The position numbers and the translations under genes are program-made. Below the pieces are notes generated by a model. The model worked only from the letters and a program-made list of their open reading frames with translations. It was not told the DNA's origin and did not search any database. A DNA stretch of 45,668 nucleotides, from the NCBI GenBank assembly GCA_903921365.1, contig CAIXPS010000397.1, positions 1-45,668 of the forward strand. The letters are read 5' to 3'. Within the stretch, counting starts at the first letter, position 1; each line of letters starts with the position of its first letter. Of this stretch, positions 32,604 to 39,857 are shown piece by piece. Origin of the DNA: an uncultured bacterium. Lineage in GTDB: Bacteria > Chloroflexota > Anaerolineae > J036 > Brachytrichaceae.

Positions 32604-33686
32604 ATGATGATGAACAGTTTGAGCCGGCGCGATGTGTTGAGACTGGCAGGCGGGCTCGTAACCGCCGCTGCGGCGATGCCCTTGACGAACCTGATGCCTG
32701 CGTTGGGACAAGCCAACGCTGCGTTGGGACAAGCCACCGCGTCCGGGCTGGCGCTTGCGCCAGACACGCCAGATGCGCCTCCAACACCGCTGGGCCGCGT
32801 AGCCGAGATCAGCGCCGTCATCCGCGCCGATGCCGTCAGCACTTCCAAGCTGGTGCGCACCGTGAAGCGTGACGACGTGCTTACACTCACCGGCCAGGTG
32901 AAGGGGCAGGCTGTCATGCCATACAACGACATCTGGTTCAAGACCGACGACGGCTACATCTATTCTTCCGGCGTGCAACCCGTGCAAAATATCAAGAACG
33001 ACCCGCTCCCTGACAAGGCCGCCGAACACTTCTGGGGCGAGATTACGGTGCCTTTCACCGACTCGCGCGCGACACCGGACGCAAGCGGGCGTAAAGGCAT
33101 GCGGCTGGAGTACAGCACGGTCTATCGCGTCATCGCCGCGGTGCAAGACAAATCAAAGAACTGGTGGTATCGGCTGCAGGACGGCGTCTCGTACTCACCG
33201 GGGCCGTATATCCTCGCGTCCGACATCCGCCGCATCGACCCATCCGACGTGACCCCGCTCTCGCCCGACGTGGTGAATAAACGCATCGAGGTGAACTTGA
33301 AGGCGCAGACCATCACCGCCTTCGAAGACGATAAACCCGTGCTGACGCACCTGATTTGCAGCGGCGCCGGCGGTTTCGGCACGCCGCGCGGCACGCACAA
33401 GGTATTGTTCAAGACCGTCACCTCGCGCATGATCGGCGGTTCGGGCAATTCATACTACGACCTTCCGGGCGTGCCGTTCTGCACATTCTTCACGTGGTCA
33501 GGCGTGGCAATCCACGGCACCTACTGGCACAACGACTACGGCCGCCCGCGCAGCCACGGGTGCGTCAACGTCCCCTCGGACGTGTCGCGCTGGTTTTGGC
33601 GCTGGACGCTGCCCACCGCGCCGTACGACAATAAGGTGTTCTACTCGCCTCGCGCCGCGCCGGCGACGAAGATTGTAGTGTTGTAG
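32604..33686 (+). CDS. L,D-transpeptidase (YkuD domain) with Tat-type signal
   Basis: The 360-residue exported enzyme belongs to the L,D-transpeptidases, which make 3-3 peptidoglycan cross-links or attach proteins to the wall. A twin-arginine-like signal (SLSRRDVLRLAGG, then a hydrophobic run to ALGQ) opens the protein. A short repeat of ALGQAN/ALGQAT follows. The middle (about 60-210) is an SH3-like or pre-domain; the YkuD domain (about 220-345) ends in HGTYWHNDYGRPRSHGCVNV with His and catalytic Cys320. Start 32604 is the first of three consecutive ATG codons after CGGAG; the third (32610) has the best spacing. It could act with the LCP protein on the same wall, though not as an operon. Confidence 0.92.
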   Translation: MMMNSLSRRDVLRLAGGLVTAAAAMPLTNLMPALGQANAALGQATASGLALAPDTPDAPPTPLGRVAEISAVIRADAVSTSKLVRTVKRDDVLTLTGQVKGQAVMPYNDIWFKTDDGYIYSSGVQPVQNIKNDPLPDKAAEHFWGEITVPFTDSRATPDASGRKGMRLEYSTVYRVIAAVQDKSKNWWYRLQDGVSYSPGPYILASDIRRIDPSDVTPLSPDVVNKRIEVNLKAQTITAFEDDKPVLTHLICSGAGGFGTPRGTHKVLFKTVTSRMIGGSGNSYYDLPGVPFCTFFTWSGVAIHGTYWHNDYGRPRSHGCVNVPSDVSRWFWRWTLPTAPYDNKVFYSPRAAPATKIVVL

Positions 33687-33697
33687 TATAGGCGCGC

Positions 33698-33736
33698 GCC
33701 CACCTCACACCTAGACCCAATTATGAATTGGTGGGC
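33698..33736. terminator. Nested hairpin between convergent genes, likely two-way terminator
   Basis: Outer stem GCCCACC/GGTGGGC (33698-33704 with 33730-33736) and inner stem CCAATT-ATG-AATTGG (33717-33731) share two bases. The element is the only structure in the 76 bases between the stop codons of the L,D-transpeptidase and the diguanylate cyclase. There is no long T-run, so it may be a weak terminator or a block to antisense reading. Confidence 0.55.
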
Positions 33737-33762
33737 ACGGCATCTACTGGTTCGTTTTATTG

Positions 33763-35139
33763 CTACATAATCACTACACAGTTGCGCCCGGCGTCTTTGG
33801 CCGAATAGAGCGCCTTGTCGGCCTGTTTAACAAGGTCGTTCTCGTCCTTTGCATCGAGATCGGGGTAAGCAGTGCCCCCCACGCTCATGGTGACGTGAAT
33901 CTCCTGCTCGCCATCCAGGAGCGGCGTTTCTTCAACCATACGCCGCGCGCGTTCGCCCACTTGCGCGGCATCCTCGCGCGAGGCCGCGGGCAGAATGGCG
34001 AAGAATTCGTCGCCCCCATAGCGCACCAGGATGTCCCCTTCACGCACCACAGAGCGAATCACCCTGACCACCTGTGCCAGGAAGCGGTCGCCTACATGGT
34101 GACCATAGGTATCGTTGATGTTCTTGAACCTGTCGAGGTCGAACATGAGCAAAGCCAGAGGCGAGTTGATGCGGGTCGCCCGGCTAAGTTCCTCGCGCAA
34201 CCGCATCGTCCCGAAATGCCGGTTGAAGACGCCGGTCAGCCCGTCCAACGCAGCCAGGCGCTGCATGCGATCGTGCATCATCGCGTTGTGCAACGCCAGC
34301 GCAAGACCCTGGCGAAATAGATCAAGGCGCTTCAAATCATCGTCTGTGAAGCCGCCTGCGCTGGCCAGAATAATGACTCCCAACGCCGTACTCTTGTAGA
34401 AGATCGGATCGATGAGCACTTCACGCGGTCGAAAATCGGTCAGGACGCCCTCGACCAGCACGTCTGTCGGCAAAAGCACGCGCACGAGCTGCTCCGTGCG
34501 CAGTGCGCGCCGGACGTGGTCGCTGGCGCAGAGCGCCTGTGGGGTGCGAATCCCGTTGACCATGGAGACCGTCATCTCGCCTTCGCTTTCGATCAGAATT
34601 GCGCCAGCGCCGGCGTTGGTGTGCTGCATCAGTTGCTGCAATGCCTTCTCCGTCAGAACGTTCAGATCCAACTGGCTGGACATGGTTTGAGTAAACGCGC
34701 GCACCGCGCCTTCGGTCTGGATCATGCGGAAAAGCGACTGCACCAGCCGGTTGAACGCCCTGGCGCTGTCGCCTATCTCATCATCTGAGTCGCTGTTGAC
34801 GTAGCAGTCTTCGGGTTTGCACCGCTCCATGTTGCCGTCTTTGGTCATTGCCTCCAGGTTGGATTCCACATGGCGCATGCGGTCAGCCAGAAGGGTTAAC
34901 CGACGCCCCACCACCGACTTCGCCAGAGCGATGTTGGCGGCGCCCACGATCATGCCGGCCGCAATGCAGGCGGCGAAAAACACAGGGGTTAGAACAGACG
35001 CCGGAGGAAGCCCCATGAGTGTCACAAAGAAGGGGAAAATGACGCCCATCAGCACACCCAACCCAATCATCCAGATGGCGAGATCAGTGAATACCTTACG
35101 TGTCAAACGGATTATGGCGTTACTCCTGGTGTTTTGCAA
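33763..35139 (-). CDS. Membrane HAMP-GAF-GGDEF diguanylate cyclase
   Basis: The 458-residue protein has two N-terminal membrane helices (about 20-43 and 52-74), a HAMP-like linker (75-140), a GAF-like sensor (about 150-285) and a GGDEF domain (about 292-458). The active site RYGGDEFF (373-380) is intact, so it should make cyclic di-GMP from two GTP. RxxD at Arg366-Asp369, five residues before GGDEF, is a complete inhibitory I-site, so product feedback is expected. Metal and substrate residues LLMFDLDRFKNINDTYGHHV are present. The start is at ATG 35139, 89 bases from the tandem twin-hairpin array. The signal sensed by GAF is unknown. Confidence 0.93.
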   Translation of the reverse strand: MQNTRSNAIIRLTRKVFTDLAIWMIGLGVLMGVIFPFFVTLMGLPPASVLTPVFFAACIAAGMIVGAANIALAKSVVGRRLTLLADRMRHVESNLEAMTKDGNMERCKPEDCYVNSDSDDEIGDSARAFNRLVQSLFRMIQTEGAVRAFTQTMSSQLDLNVLTEKALQQLMQHTNAGAGAILIESEGEMTVSMVNGIRTPQALCASDHVRRALRTEQLVRVLLPTDVLVEGVLTDFRPREVLIDPIFYKSTALGVIILASAGGFTDDDLKRLDLFRQGLALALHNAMMHDRMQRLAALDGLTGVFNRHFGTMRLREELSRATRINSPLALLMFDLDRFKNINDTYGHHVGDRFLAQVVRVIRSVVREGDILVRYGGDEFFAILPAASREDAAQVGERARRMVEETPLLDGEQEIHVTMSVGGTAYPDLDAKDENDLVKQADKALYSAKDAGRNCVVIM

Positions 35140-35227
35140 TAACTAAAATTGACTCGCAATGTAAGCTATTGCTCACTATGATCGACGAATTGCAATGATT
35201 GTATTACCATGTCGGAAATACATGTCA

Positions 35228-35624
35228 CTACGTGGATGTATCACGTAGACGCGGACCCATGTGTCCGCCCGGCCGCTTACGTGGATGTATCACGTAGGCG
35301 CGGAGCGGGACCCATGTGTCCGCCCGGCCGCAACGTGGATGTATCACGTAGACGCGGACCCATGTGTCCGCCCGGCCGCATGCGCGGATGTATGACGTAG
35401 ACGCGAAGCGGGACCCATGTGTCCGCCCGGCCGCAACGTGGATGTATCACGTAGACGCGGACCCGTGTGTCCGCCCGGCCGCAACGTGGATGTATCACGT
35501 AGACGCGGGACCCATGTGTCCGCCCGGCCGCTTACGTGGATGTATCACGTAGACGCGGACCCATGTGTCCGCCCGGCCGCTTACGTGGATGTATCACGTA
35601 GACGCGGACCCATGTGTCCGCCGC
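35228..35624. repeat. Tandem array of eight twin-hairpin units (48-55 bp each)
   Basis: Units: 35228-35276, 35277-35331, 35332-35379, 35380-35434, 35435-35482, 35483-35531, 35532-35580, and a cut-off last unit 35581-35624. Each carries hairpin 1 (TACGTG-GATGTAT-CACGTA), then GCGGAC-CCATGT-GTCCGC as hairpin 2, then CCGGCCGC. Units 2 and 4 have a six-base insert after GCG that keeps the second stem. Unit 4 has a damaged first stem. Unit 5 has loop CCGTGT. There are no spacers, so it is not CRISPR. The array sits between the zinc-ribbon gene stop (35637) and the diguanylate cyclase start. Confidence 0.95.
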
Positions 35625-35636
35625 GACATATTGGTG

Positions 35637-36392
35637 TCACACATCCTGGTACTTTGAGTCATCGAGATCCTTTTTGAGCTTGTCGGCGTCTGACATAACC
35701 GGAATTTGGGCATGCCCGCCAGCAAGTTCGGCCTGCTCGGCGGCGCGCAGTTTGTCGAGCGCGGCAGGGCGGATCACGCCCCACTTGCCGCACGCGGGAC
35801 AGCGCTGCAGCTTGGCGCCCAGCAGGTTCATGCCAAAGAGTTGAAAGGCTACCGGACTCCCGCACCTGGGGCAGATGCCGCCGCCCATGGGATACTGCCG
35901 ATGGGCACCTAGTGGGAGCGCGCGCCCCTTTCGACCTGCCAGCAGCGGCACAATAGCCGCCAGCACAATCGCTCCGAAGACGATGACAAGAATCGGGACG
36001 ACGAAACCCAGCATGTTTCTCGTCGCATCGGCAGCAGCAATGAACCGCGCGGTCAGCGGCCGCGACGCCAGTGCTGCGCCACTTGTGGTCGTGCCTTTAG
36101 CATAGAGCGTGTGCATGCCGGTCGGGTAGTCGTCCGTGATGAACTGGATGGCGAACGGCGCCCGCGTAGCCTCGCCGATCTTCTTCGTGTCGATGTAAAA
36201 CTCGATCTTCGTAATGTCCGCCGGCCCAGTAGCTTTGAGCGTGAACGCGCCCTGGATGTCGTCGTTGAAACCGCCGTAGCCCCAGTCGCGCGTGAGTTCG
36301 AGATTTAACATCGCACTCTGCGCCAATAGTTTTGGTGCGATTAACAATCCGCCCAACAGGGTGATTAGGGCGGCGATAGAACGCGTTTTCAT
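35637..36392 (-). CDS. Exported-domain membrane protein with C-terminal zinc ribbon
   Basis: The 251-residue protein has a signal peptide (about 1-25, ending LLAQS), an Ig-like beta domain (about 28-120; ATGPADITKIEFYIDTKKIG, YPTGMHTLYAKGTT) and a membrane helix (about 127-150, MLGFVVPILVIVFGAIVLAA). A cytoplasmic zinc ribbon (CPRCGSP and RCPACGKWG) and a Lys/Asp-rich tail follow. It begins 4 bases after the ABC-2 permease stop and closes a three-gene unit with that transporter, so it may be an accessory or sensor subunit. The Ig-like part resembles the domain that follows glycosidase or adhesin cores (a Big_9-like fold), which is tentative. Confidence 0.8.
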   Translation of the reverse strand: MKTRSIAALITLLGGLLIAPKLLAQSAMLNLELTRDWGYGGFNDDIQGAFTLKATGPADITKIEFYIDTKKIGEATRAPFAIQFITDDYPTGMHTLYAKGTTTSGAALASRPLTARFIAAADATRNMLGFVVPILVIVFGAIVLAAIVPLLAGRKGRALPLGAHRQYPMGGGICPRCGSPVAFQLFGMNLLGAKLQRCPACGKWGVIRPAALDKLRAAEQAELAGGHAQIPVMSDADKLKKDLDDSKYQDV

Positions 36393-36396
36393 GGAT

Positions 36397-37197
36397 TTAC
36401 CTCCAGCGTGTGAGGATCGATTCGCGTTGGAAGACGCGCGCGGCGAAGTAGACCATCAGCGCATCCACGGCAAGCATAACGACGGCGACGCCGCTGATGG
36501 CGCGTATGTCCAGCACGAACAGGCCGGCCAGTTGGCCGAAGAAGCTGCCGAGCACCGGCACGATGATGACCATCGAAATCTGTTCGGCGGCGCGCGGGTC
36601 GTTGACGCGCGACGATACCATCATGCCGAAGGTCACAGCCAGCAACGCCAGCAGCGGCCCGACGACGAAGATGGCTACCAGCCAGCGGGCGTCGAGCAGC
36701 ATGGCCAGCAGCGTCTTGTTTGTTACGATAATCCACGATCCGAGGGCAAAGAGCAGGTACGCGCTGTATGTGGCCACGATCGCCGGGATGACTGCCGCCA
36801 GGCACTTGCCGACGAGCAATTCGACTGTGGTGATCGGCGTCGCGAGCAGGGGTTCGAGGCTGCGCGTGGTCTTCTCGCCAACGATCGAATAGGCCGCTAT
36901 GGTCGCCGGGATGATCACGGGCACGAGCATGAAGAGCAGCATAAACTGGTTGACCAGAAGCAACTGGATGCACTCGCCGCCGTTCAGCCCCTGCGGGCAC
37001 ATGGCGGCGCTCATCTCTGCCGGCAGGCGACTGCTCACGCCGCCGCCGCTCACCGACTGCCCGCCCTGCATGCTGTACAGGATCGCCAGCGGAATTGCAG
37101 TCATCAGCAGCGGCATAAACGCAATGGTGAAGATCACCATGCGGTTTTTGAAAACCTCGGCCCATTCCTTGCGCAGGATGGTTTTGATCTTGTTCAT
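36397..37197 (-). CDS. ABC-2 type transporter permease
   Basis: The 266-residue membrane protein (from ATG 37197) begins MNKIKTILRKEWAEVFKNRM, the usual cytoplasmic lead-in of ABC-2 permeases. Six helices follow, with a large outer loop after the first (Cys-containing, about 47-75). SIVGEKTTRSLEPLLATPIT is the conserved cytoplasmic segment of NatB/YhaP-like exporters (..EKE.GT...LL..P). An upstream in-frame stretch to 37308 belongs to the overlapping ATPase gene. It follows the ATPase gene by 7 bases. The substrate is unknown; relatives export sodium, drugs, peptides or lipids. Confidence 0.92.
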   Translation of the reverse strand: MNKIKTILRKEWAEVFKNRMVIFTIAFMPLLMTAIPLAILYSMQGGQSVSGGGVSSRLPAEMSAAMCPQGLNGGECIQLLLVNQFMLLFMLVPVIIPATIAAYSIVGEKTTRSLEPLLATPITTVELLVGKCLAAVIPAIVATYSAYLLFALGSWIIVTNKTLLAMLLDARWLVAIFVVGPLLALLAVTFGMMVSSRVNDPRAAEQISMVIIVPVLGSFFGQLAGLFVLDIRAISGVAVVMLAVDALMVYFAARVFQRESILTRWR

Positions 37198-37204
37198 ATC
37201 AGCC

Positions 37205-38113
37205 TCACACGCGCTTGACCAGTTGCAGGTAAGCGTCTTCGAGCGAATGGCGCAACTCGCCGACGAACTGCACGTCTGCGCCGGCCTGAACCAGGGCGCG
37301 CACGGCAACAGGGTTGTTGGCTTCGGGATCGTCCAACCTGACGACCAGCTTGTTATCGACCACGCTCACCTCGCGCGCGAACGGCAGTCGGCGCAAGACC
37401 GTGGCGAGCGCCTCGTCCGCGACGCGCAGATGGAACACCACCTTGCGCCCGAAGACCGACGCGCGCAGGTGCGCCGGGGTGTCGACGACGAGCAGGCGCG
37501 TCTTGAACACGCCGACATGGTCGCACAGGCGGTCGGCCTCGTCGAGGTTGTGGGTGCACAGAAAGATCGTGCGCCCCTCCTTTTTTAGCTCGGCGATGAA
37601 CTCGCGAACGAGGTGCGACGCTTCCGGGTCCAGCCCTGCCGTCGGTTCATCGAGGAACACCAGGCGCGGCTCATGCAGCAGCGCGCGCGCTATCGCGAGC
37701 TTCTGCTTCATCCCTTTGGAGAACGTTCCCGCCGCATCGAGCCGGCGATCCCACAGCCCCAGCATGCGCAGGTACTTCTCGACCTGTCCCTTGACATCCT
37801 TCACCTCGTACAACTCGGCGAAAATGCGCAGGTTGTACTCGGCGGAGAGGTTGTCATACATGCCGGGCGTCTCGGTCAACACGCCGACGTTACGGCGGAT
37901 GTCGGTGTCGCGCCGGCCAACGGTGAAGCCAGCCACGGACGCTGTTCCCGCAGTCGGCGCAATCAGGCTGGTCAACAGGCGCACCGTGGTCGTCTTGCCG
38001 GCGCCATTAGGGCCGAGGAAGCCAAACACCTCGCCTTCGCGCACATCCAGGGTGAGGTCGTCCACGGCGACGACATCGCCAAACTTCTTTGTCAGATTTT
38101 TGGTATGGATCAT
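37205..38113 (-). CDS. ABC-2 transporter ATP-binding protein
   Basis: The 302-residue ATPase has Walker A GPNGAGKTT (34-42), a Q-loop region near LTETPGMYDNLS, the signature FSKGMKQKLAIARAL (131-145; Ser-Lys-Gly-Met-Lys-Gln in place of LSGGQ, a normal variant in this group) and Walker B LVFLDEPTAGLDPE (151-164). The switch His is in FLCTHNLDEADRLCDHV. The C-terminal 80 residues are the extra domain usual in NatA/CcmA-like proteins. It starts the three-gene minus-strand unit and should energise the permease at 36397-37197. Confidence 0.95.
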   Translation of the reverse strand: MIHTKNLTKKFGDVVAVDDLTLDVREGEVFGFLGPNGAGKTTTVRLLTSLIAPTAGTASVAGFTVGRRDTDIRRNVGVLTETPGMYDNLSAEYNLRIFAELYEVKDVKGQVEKYLRMLGLWDRRLDAAGTFSKGMKQKLAIARALLHEPRLVFLDEPTAGLDPEASHLVREFIAELKKEGRTIFLCTHNLDEADRLCDHVGVFKTRLLVVDTPAHLRASVFGRKVVFHLRVADEALATVLRRLPFAREVSVVDNKLVVRLDDPEANNPVAVRALVQAGADVQFVGELRHSLEDAYLQLVKRV

Positions 38114-38133
38114 TGATACTTTTCCAGGGTCAA

Positions 38134-39144
38134 TTACGCCAGCCTGTCGCGCACCAGCACCTGCGGCTCGTACCCGATCAGCTTCGCTGCGTGGTCGTAG
38201 CTTACGATCGACGCGGCGCCTGTGATGGGGCGCTTGCGCTCCCCAACTTCTGGATAGAACAGGTCAAGCAGCCTCTCCGATTCGACGCCCGTCGCATTCT
38301 CGCGCTGACACACAAACAGCGCGTGGCTGCCTTCAAAGTCGGCCAGCAGTGACTTCTCAAACGCTTGCGCCGCGTCCTCGACATCGATGATCGCCCAGAA
38401 ATCAGTGTGGCCAAAACCCGCAATAAAGACTTCGTCTGGCGGCCCCGGCATGCGCTCGCGCCACGGCCGCTCGGTCATGCGCCGGGCGCGCTGGTCGGCC
38501 AGTCGGTCGGCAATCTTCGCTATCCACTCGTGTTGTCGTTCGAGCGGCGCAGTCAGCAACTCCTTCAGCACCTGCTGGCGCGCTTCAAGGATCGGGCGCA
38601 CAAACGACAGCGTCATCTCCGCGGCGAACACGGACGGCAGGCGTAGACATGTGCTGACAATGCCATCCCTCCGCCAGTAGTATGCGGCGGTGGATTCGAG
38701 CGTCTGCTTCGAAAACGAGTAGGGGTCAGAGGCGCCGGTCGGGTGGTCTTCGTCGATCGGGAAGTACCTTATCGGGAAGCTCTTCACGCCAAAGTTGTAC
38801 CCCAGCGCGTTGATCGAGCTGGCGCACGTCACGCGCTGGATGCCTTCGGATGCTGCGGCTTCGAAGATGTTATACGCGCCGGTGCAGTTGACCCTGAAGA
38901 TATCCTGCCCCGCTGCCGCCGCCGGGAATGTGTATGCCGCCAGATGGACGATGCCGTTCATCCCGCGCACCTGCTCTCGGACATCGTCGAAGCGGGTGAT
39001 GTCGCCGATCACATACGCCGCGCCTGCAATCGGGTCTTTGTCTGCCCGCGTATCGAGCACACGCACCACGTGGCCGCTGTTCACCAGCCGGGTCACAACG
39101 CCGCGCCCGACTGTGCCTGATCCACCTGTCACCAATATGTTCAT
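38134..39144 (-). CDS. NAD-dependent epimerase/dehydratase (extended SDR)
   Basis: The 336-residue protein has the extended-SDR nucleotide motif TGGSGTVG (6-13), Asp31 for the NAD ribose, VHLAAYT, a Ser pair in CASSINALGY and YSFSK with Tyr142 and Lys146. Such enzymes change sugar nucleotides or related sugars. The insert SFVRPILEARQQVLKELLTA and the C-terminal part do not match UDP-glucose epimerase closely. The start is ATG 39144. It is 20 bases upstream of the ABC ATPase start on the same strand, so it may share a transcript with the transporter. The substrate is open; sugar or uronate oxidation are possibilities. Confidence 0.88.
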   Translation of the reverse strand: MNILVTGGSGTVGRGVVTRLVNSGHVVRVLDTRADKDPIAGAAYVIGDITRFDDVREQVRGMNGIVHLAAYTFPAAAAGQDIFRVNCTGAYNIFEAAASEGIQRVTCASSINALGYNFGVKSFPIRYFPIDEDHPTGASDPYSFSKQTLESTAAYYWRRDGIVSTCLRLPSVFAAEMTLSFVRPILEARQQVLKELLTAPLERQHEWIAKIADRLADQRARRMTERPWRERMPGPPDEVFIAGFGHTDFWAIIDVEDAAQAFEKSLLADFEGSHALFVCQRENATGVESERLLDLFYPEVGERKRPITGAASIVSYDHAAKLIGYEPQVLVRDRLA

Positions 39145-39197
39145 GTAATCTTGTCCTGCAGGTGATTGTAAGAGGAATCAGGTTTAACGCCATCTCG

Positions 39198-39845
39198 TTA
39201 CCCCGCCGCTTGCCCGACCGCCATCTGGTACAGCGTCTTTAACTCAGATGCTGCGGATACACACACGTTCAGGTCCTTTAGCAGACCATTGCTGATGCTG
39301 TACACCCAGCCGTGCACGTTCAGCTCCTGCCCGCGCTGCCACGCGCCCTGCACGATGGTCGTGTGACAGACATGGTAAACCTGCTCGATCACATTCAGTT
39401 CGCAAAAACGGTTGGTGCGATCTATGGGGTCGTCGATTGCGCCCAAGACAGTTTCATGCTTGTGATAAATGTCTTTGAGGTGGCGCAGCCAGTTGTCGAT
39501 CAGCCCATACTGGCGCGTTTGCATCGCGGCAGCGACGCCGCCGCATCCGTAATGTCCACACACGATGATATCGGTGACGCCCAGCACGTCGACTGCGTAT
39601 TGCAACACGGACAGGCAATTGAGATCAGTGTGCACGACGACGTTGGCGATGTTGCGATGGACGAATATCTCACCCGGCATCAGGCCGGTAATCACGTTGG
39701 CGGGCACACGACTGTCCGAGCAGCCGATCCACAGATACTTTGGCTTTTGCTGCGCGGCCAGTCTCTCGAAGAACTGCGGGTCACGCGCCAGCATCTGTGC
39801 CGCCCATGCCTGGTTATTTTGAAATAGCTGTTTCAGCACGCGCAT
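39198..39845 (-). CDS. can: Beta-class carbonic anhydrase
   Basis: The 215-residue enzyme interconverts carbon dioxide and bicarbonate. Zinc ligands are in place: Cys42 (GCSDSRVPA), His98 and Cys101 (GHYGCGG), and the Asp44-Arg46 dyad is intact. MPGEIFVHRNIANVV is the family's conserved strand. Length, N-terminal helix and the LRHLKDIYHKHE segment are like E. coli Can (plant-type clade). The symbol is by family resemblance. It is cytoplasmic and probably supplies bicarbonate for carboxylations. It begins 12 bases downstream of the STAND gene end and is followed by the epimerase gene, all on the minus strand. Confidence 0.95.
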   Translation of the reverse strand: MRVLKQLFQNNQAWAAQMLARDPQFFERLAAQQKPKYLWIGCSDSRVPANVITGLMPGEIFVHRNIANVVVHTDLNCLSVLQYAVDVLGVTDIIVCGHYGCGGVAAAMQTRQYGLIDNWLRHLKDIYHKHETVLGAIDDPIDRTNRFCELNVIEQVYHVCHTTIVQGAWQRGQELNVHGWVYSISNGLLKDLNVCVSAASELKTLYQMAVGQAAG

Positions 39846-39857
39846 AGCAGGCGTCCA

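Noticed and set aside
35228-35624. CRISPR array.
   Set aside because: Units follow each other with no unique spacers, each unit is two hairpins, and there is no cas gene in the window.
35209-35677. Plus-strand frames across the tandem array with repeated MYHVDADPCVRPAA-like and VDVSRRRGPMCPPG-like peptides, and minus-strand counterparts.
   Set aside because: The peptide repeats only reflect the DNA repeat. Unit lengths are not all multiples of three, so the frame changes between units, and there is no ribosome site or signal.
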